NCBI RefSeq assembly: GCF_001678665.1
Contig: NZ_LZRP01000002.1
Location: forward strand, 124,001-188,000
From: Erythrobacter sp. QSSC1-22B
GTDB lineage: Bacteria; Pseudomonadota; Alphaproteobacteria; Sphingomonadales; Sphingomonadaceae
Direction of reading: 5' to 3'
Length of the DNA stretch: 64,000 bases
Part shown: piece by piece, positions 60,789-64,000 of the stretch
Numbering within the stretch: the first letter of the stretch is position 1
Layout: each line of letters opens with the position of its first letter
Notes under the pieces: model-generated
Databases searched by the model: none
What the model saw: only the letters and a program-made list of their open reading frames with translations
What the model was told of the DNA's origin: nothing
Position numbers and translations under genes: made by a program

Positions 60789-61225
60789 GCGAATTCAGGA
60801 CACTTTCGGACACGGTCTTTGCCGCAGGCCAGATCGCGCCCGAAGATATCGCCCGCGCCGAGACGCAGGGTGTGACGCTGATCGTCAACAACCGGCCCGA
60901 TGGCGAGGCCCCCGGTCAGCCGGACGGCGAATCGATCGAGGCCGCGGCGCGAGCCGCCGGGATCGACTATGTCGCGATTCCCGTCGATTCGTCGGGTTTC
61001 GACCAGGGTCGCATCGCGGCAATGCAGGCGGCGCTCGACAATGCGGAGGGCAAGGTGCTCGCCTATTGCCGCACGGGTACCCGTTCGACGCTGCTGTGGG
61101 CGCTGGCCGAAGCCCGCGGAGGACGCGACCCGGCGAGTATCGAGCGCGCCGCCGCCGGAGCGGGCTACGATCTCGCGCCGATCCACACCGCGCTGATCGA
61201 ACTCGCCGAGCAGGCGCAGAAATAG
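60785..61225 (+). CDS. DUF442 phosphatase/sulfurtransferase-like protein (TIGR01244)
   Basis: 146 residues. The catalytic loop is CRTGTRS with Cys95 (KVLAYCRTGTRSTLLWAL), the protein tyrosine phosphatase-like CX5R signature, in a small DUF442 domain. The start VTLIVNNRPDGEAPGQP carries the family's NNRPDGE motif. Such proteins are phosphatases or sulfur carriers fused or linked to beta-lactamase-like hydrolases; substrate unknown. Coupled to terC by ATGA. Confidence 0.88.
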   Translation: MSEFRTLSDTVFAAGQIAPEDIARAETQGVTLIVNNRPDGEAPGQPDGESIEAAARAAGIDYVAIPVDSSGFDQGRIAAMQAALDNAEGKVLAYCRTGTRSTLLWALAEARGGRDPASIERAAAGAGYDLAPIHTALIELAEQAQK

Positions 61226-61241
61226 GCTGGCAACGCCGCGC

Positions 61242-62678
61242 CTAGCGGCGAAAATCCAGCGGCGGGTCGCGATCCCCCAGCAACGAGCGGTAGACGTAGC
61301 CCGGCCCGCGCGAGGCATCGAATTCGGCCCGCGCCGCCTCACGCAGCTCCTCGTTCTGGAACAGCTCGACCGCCATCAGCGCCATCGATTTCGCCGCGAC
61401 CTGCGCGCCCTTGGCGCCGATCGAATGGCCGCTTGCCGCGACCGCCTGCCAGCTGTGTGCGCTGGTGCCGGGCACCCAGCCTGCCGCGGTGACCCCCACG
61501 GTGGGGGTTGCCCATGAGACATCGCCGACATCGGTCGAGCCATAGCCCAGCGTCGTCTCGTAGGGCTGGATCTGGCTGGCGCTTTCCAGCGGCCGGGCCC
61601 GATCGCCGAAGCTCACCGCGATCTCTTCCGCCCAAGCGCGTTCTTCGGCCGTGTAGCTGACACCGCCGACCTCGCGCAGCTTGGCATCCATCATCCGCGC
61701 CAGCGACTGGTTGACCAGCAGCGGATTGTTGCCGTGGATGATCTCCCAGCTCACCTCGGTTCCTGTGCCCAGCGCCGCGCCCTCGGCTGCGGCTTCGAGC
61801 CGCTCCCACAGCGCGCGCACCTCGTCGGCCTCCGAATGGCGGACGTAAGAGAACACTTCGGCGCTGTCGGGGATGACATTGGGCGCCGAGCCGCCCTCGG
61901 TGATGACGTAGTGGATACGGGTGTTCATGCTGGTGTGCTCGCGCATCATGTTGACCATCATGTTCATCGCCTCGACCCCGTCGAGCGCCGAGCGCCCGCG
62001 TTCTGGGGCAGCAGCAGCATGGGCCGAGACGCCCTTGAAGCGGAACTTGGCCGAACGATTGGCGAGGCCGGTTCGAGCAGCGGCGCTGTTCTCGTCGGCG
62101 GCGTGCCAGTGGATCGCAGTGTCGACATCGTCGAACAGCCCGGCGCGCGCCATATAGACCTTGCCCGAGCCACCTTCTTCCGCAGGTGTACCGTAGAGCC
62201 GGATACGACCGGGTGTGCCGGTCGCCTCGAGCCAGCGCTTCACCGCGATCGCCGCGGTCAGCGAGCCGGCGCCGAACAAATTGTGACCGCAGGCGTGGCC
62301 CGCGTGCTTGTCCGCAACCGGGTCGCGCGTTGGCGAGGCGGATTGCGAGATCCCCGGCAGCGCATCGAATTCGGCGAGGATCGCGATCACCGGACCGCCC
62401 TCGCCCCACTCGCCGATGAAGGCGGTGGGGATTTCGGCGACACCCGGGGTGATGCTGAAGCCTTCCGCCGCCAGCTCGTCCTGCAGCAGCCGGGTCGAGC
62501 GGGTCTCGAGATAACCCAGCTCCGCCCAGTCCCATATTTGCTGCGCGACGCGGGCAGTGCGTTCGGCTTCGCCATCGACGATCGCGACCGGGTCGGCGGC
62601 CTGCGCATAAACCGGCAGGGCCAGCATGGGCTGGACGGCGAACAGGGCAAGACCTGCGAGACTGACGGATGGTTTCAT
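61242..62678 (-). CDS. M20-family amidohydrolase (secreted)
   Basis: 478 residues from the ATG at 62678; a signal peptide (SLAGLALFAVQPMLALPVYA) directs it to the periplasm. M20D metallopeptidase/amidohydrolase features: the metal-binding HACGHNLFG, the catalytic glutamate region YGTPAEEGGSGKVY, and DTAIHWHAADENSAAARTG with the VSAHAAAAPERGRSALDG dimerisation part. It should hydrolyse an amide, such as p-aminobenzoyl-glutamate-like or N-acyl compounds (AbgB-like). Divergent from the next small membrane protein gene. Confidence 0.88.
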   Translation of the reverse strand: MKPSVSLAGLALFAVQPMLALPVYAQAADPVAIVDGEAERTARVAQQIWDWAELGYLETRSTRLLQDELAAEGFSITPGVAEIPTAFIGEWGEGGPVIAILAEFDALPGISQSASPTRDPVADKHAGHACGHNLFGAGSLTAAIAVKRWLEATGTPGRIRLYGTPAEEGGSGKVYMARAGLFDDVDTAIHWHAADENSAAARTGLANRSAKFRFKGVSAHAAAAPERGRSALDGVEAMNMMVNMMREHTSMNTRIHYVITEGGSAPNVIPDSAEVFSYVRHSEADEVRALWERLEAAAEGAALGTGTEVSWEIIHGNNPLLVNQSLARMMDAKLREVGGVSYTAEERAWAEEIAVSFGDRARPLESASQIQPYETTLGYGSTDVGDVSWATPTVGVTAAGWVPGTSAHSWQAVAASGHSIGAKGAQVAAKSMALMAVELFQNEELREAARAEFDASRGPGYVYRSLLGDRDPPLDFRR

Positions 62679-62745
62679 GGTTCGGTTTCCCCCTGATATC
62701 GCCCCTGCTTGCCGCAATCGGCGCGCCATGCCAATCCGTGCGGCG

Positions 62746-63153
62746 ATGGAAATTCCCCCGGCCCTGCTGCAGTTCGTCGGATCGCTTGCCGCGATCGTCG
62801 CTCTGGCGGCGCTGGCCTGGTGGCTCAAGCTGGGTCCGGCCAGGCGGCTGGAGAACGACGCCGACGCGCGCCGCGAAGCGAGTGAGGCGGTCGATGGCTT
62901 CGAGCCGGTCGAGATCGCAATCGACCGCGAAGGTCGCGCCGGGCTGTTGCGCGATGCCGGAGGGCAGATCTTGCTGCTGCGCCAGCACGGGACTCATTTC
63001 GCCGGGCGAGTGCTGACCCCGGCCGCGAGCGCGCGGATCGACACCGGCGCGCTGGTGGTCGATACTGCGGAAAAGCGCTATGGCGGGGTCCGGCTCGAGC
63101 TCGACGATCCATCGGTCTGGCTGCAGCATATCGAGAGTTTGAAGACCCACTGA
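62746..63153 (+). CDS. small bitopic membrane protein
   Basis: 135 residues from the ATG at 62746 (an upstream ATG at 62728 adds six residues; neither has a clear ribosome site). One N-terminal membrane helix (QFVGSLAAIVALAALAWWLK) is followed by a cytoplasmic-looking domain (ASEAVDGFEPVEIAIDREGR, ILLLRQHGTHFAGRVLT). It looks conserved in sphingomonads, function unknown. It is followed, 1 bp after its stop, by the fatty acid hydroxylase gene, so likely co-transcribed. Confidence 0.7.
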   Translation: MEIPPALLQFVGSLAAIVALAALAWWLKLGPARRLENDADARREASEAVDGFEPVEIAIDREGRAGLLRDAGGQILLLRQHGTHFAGRVLTPAASARIDTGALVVDTAEKRYGGVRLELDDPSVWLQHIESLKTH

Positions 63154-63154
63154 C

Positions 63155-64000
63155 ATGCCCGAATTCGATCCCGTCACCTACGCCGTCCCGGTCTTCGTCC
63201 TGCTCGTGCTGGCGGAGATGGTCTGGGCGCGGCGCCAGCGCCCCGATGCCTACGAACCGCGCGACACGCTCACCAGCCTCGCCTTCGGGCTGGGCAGCAC
63301 GGTTGCGGGCGTCGTCTTCGGCGGGGCGATCCTGGCCGCGGCGCTGTGGCTGTATGATTACCGGTTGTTCGATTTCGGCGACAGCTGGTGGGCGGTGTGG
63401 TGGGCCTGGCCGCTTGCCTTCGTGCTCGACGACCTGCTCTATTACGTGTTCCACCGCATGGCGCACCGGGTGCGCTGGTTCTGGGCGAGCCACGTCAACC
63501 ACCATTCCAGCCAGCACTACAATCTCAGCACCGCGCTGCGGCAGACCTGGACGGGTTTCTTCGCGCTGTCCTTCGCCTTCAGCCTGCCGCTGATCCTGCT
63601 CGGCTTCCACCCGGCGATGATCGCGATCGTTTCGGGGTTCAACCTGATCTACCAGTTCTGGATTCACACCGAGGCGATCGGCCAGATGCCGCGCTGGTTC
63701 GAGGCGGTAATGAACACCCCCAGCCACCACCGCGTCCACCACGCCACCAACCCACGCTATCTCGACCGCAATTACGCTGGCGTCTTCATCGTCTGGGACC
63801 GGATGTTCGGCACCTTCGAGCAGGAACGCCCCGAGGAGGAGGCGATTCGCTACGGCATCGTCAAGCAGCTGGGCAGTTTCAACCTGGTGTGGGCGGTGTT
63901 CCACGAATGGGTCGGGATCGCGCAGGACGTGTGGCGCGCGCCGTGGCAGCACAAATTGTCCTACCTGCTGCGCGAGCCCGGCTGGAGCCACGATGGCAGC
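63155..64000 (+). CDS. fatty acid hydroxylase/sterol desaturase family protein (3' end outside window)
   Basis: 282 codons visible from the ATG at 63155; the frame is open to the last base, so the protein continues outside. The three histidine clusters of the integral-membrane di-iron fold are seen: HRMAHRVRW, HVNHHSSQHYN and SHHRVHHATN. At least four membrane segments (VPVFVLLVLAEMVWA, AGVVFGGAILAAALWLYD). It should hydroxylate or desaturate a lipid; given the sphingolipid synthesis locus 19 kb away, a sphingoid or hopanoid substrate is possible but unproven. Confidence 0.88.
   Translation, partial: MPEFDPVTYAVPVFVLLVLAEMVWARRQRPDAYEPRDTLTSLAFGLGSTVAGVVFGGAILAAALWLYDYRLFDFGDSWWAVWWAWPLAFVLDDLLYYVFHRMAHRVRWFWASHVNHHSSQHYNLSTALRQTWTGFFALSFAFSLPLILLGFHPAMIAIVSGFNLIYQFWIHTEAIGQMPRWFEAVMNTPSHHRVHHATNPRYLDRNYAGVFIVWDRMFGTFEQERPEEEAIRYGIVKQLGSFNLVWAVFHEWVGIAQDVWRAPWQHKLSYLLREPGWSHDGS

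Overview
The window looks like a chromosome segment of a marine or freshwater sphingomonad, most likely family Erythrobacteraceae. The signs are high GC, a serine palmitoyltransferase paired with its own acyl carrier protein (sphingolipid-making alphaproteobacteria), a DivK-like receiver, a cysteine-poor alphaproteobacterial DksA, a DUF3572 gene, and the argD-argF-hslO order. This is read from gene content; no database was searched.

Layout. 1-1.9 kb: end of a secreted DUF4331 protein and a small lipoprotein. 1.9-14.0 kb: a complete but rearranged type II secretion system (T2SS): gspK-J on the minus strand, a LivK-like periplasmic binding protein, gspN, gspF-E-M-L on minus, then divergent gspG-H-I-C-D on plus. 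14.1-16.1 kb: a DUF4198 protein divergent from a HupE/UreJ-type permease and a membrane protein. 16.1-21.1 kb: a second, minimal secretion-like locus with a GspC-like protein, a GspL/M-like protein, a GspE-N-domain/GspF-like fusion without any ATPase, a prepilin peptidase that could also process the T2SS pseudopilins, and a TonB-like proline-rich protein. 21.1-23.1 kb: insertion-sequence debris (a deleted IS6-like element and a broken IS110 transposase). By eye, 1-23 kb is less GC-extreme than what follows.

23.1-47.8 kb is mostly core: maeB, mutS, 3-hydroxyacyl-CoA dehydrogenase, a PduO-type adenosyltransferase, a HIG1 protein, gluQRS, an HNH nuclease, a GIY-YIG nuclease enclosed between inverted repeats, the kynA-kynB-kynU tryptophan degradation operon, DUF4112 with a family-5 solute-binding lipoprotein, PilZ, dksA, a Sel1 protein, a tight minus-strand operon (DUF3572, HAD, RidA, glycerophosphodiesterase, FemAB-like GNAT), divK, the acp-spt-membrane protein sphingolipid operon, an envelope lipoprotein, OsmC and a YqaA-type membrane protein.

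47.9-50.9 kb is a second mobile region: a frameshifted IS1595-family transposase followed by small overlapping ORFs, a membrane-anchored coiled-coil protein and direct repeats. From 51 kb the core resumes: an OmpA-like porin with a clear terminator, a SodC-like lipoprotein, an MFS transporter, queC, a secreted protein, hslO-argF-argD, a two-domain cold-shock protein, a TerC protein with a DUF442 phosphatase, an M20 amidohydrolase, a small membrane protein, and a fatty acid hydroxylase family protein that runs off the right end.

The observations most worth following are the GIY-YIG gene whose start codon is supplied by the flanking repeat (with an empty version of the same unit at 47.0 kb) and the ATPase-less secretion-like locus at 16.1-20.0 kb.
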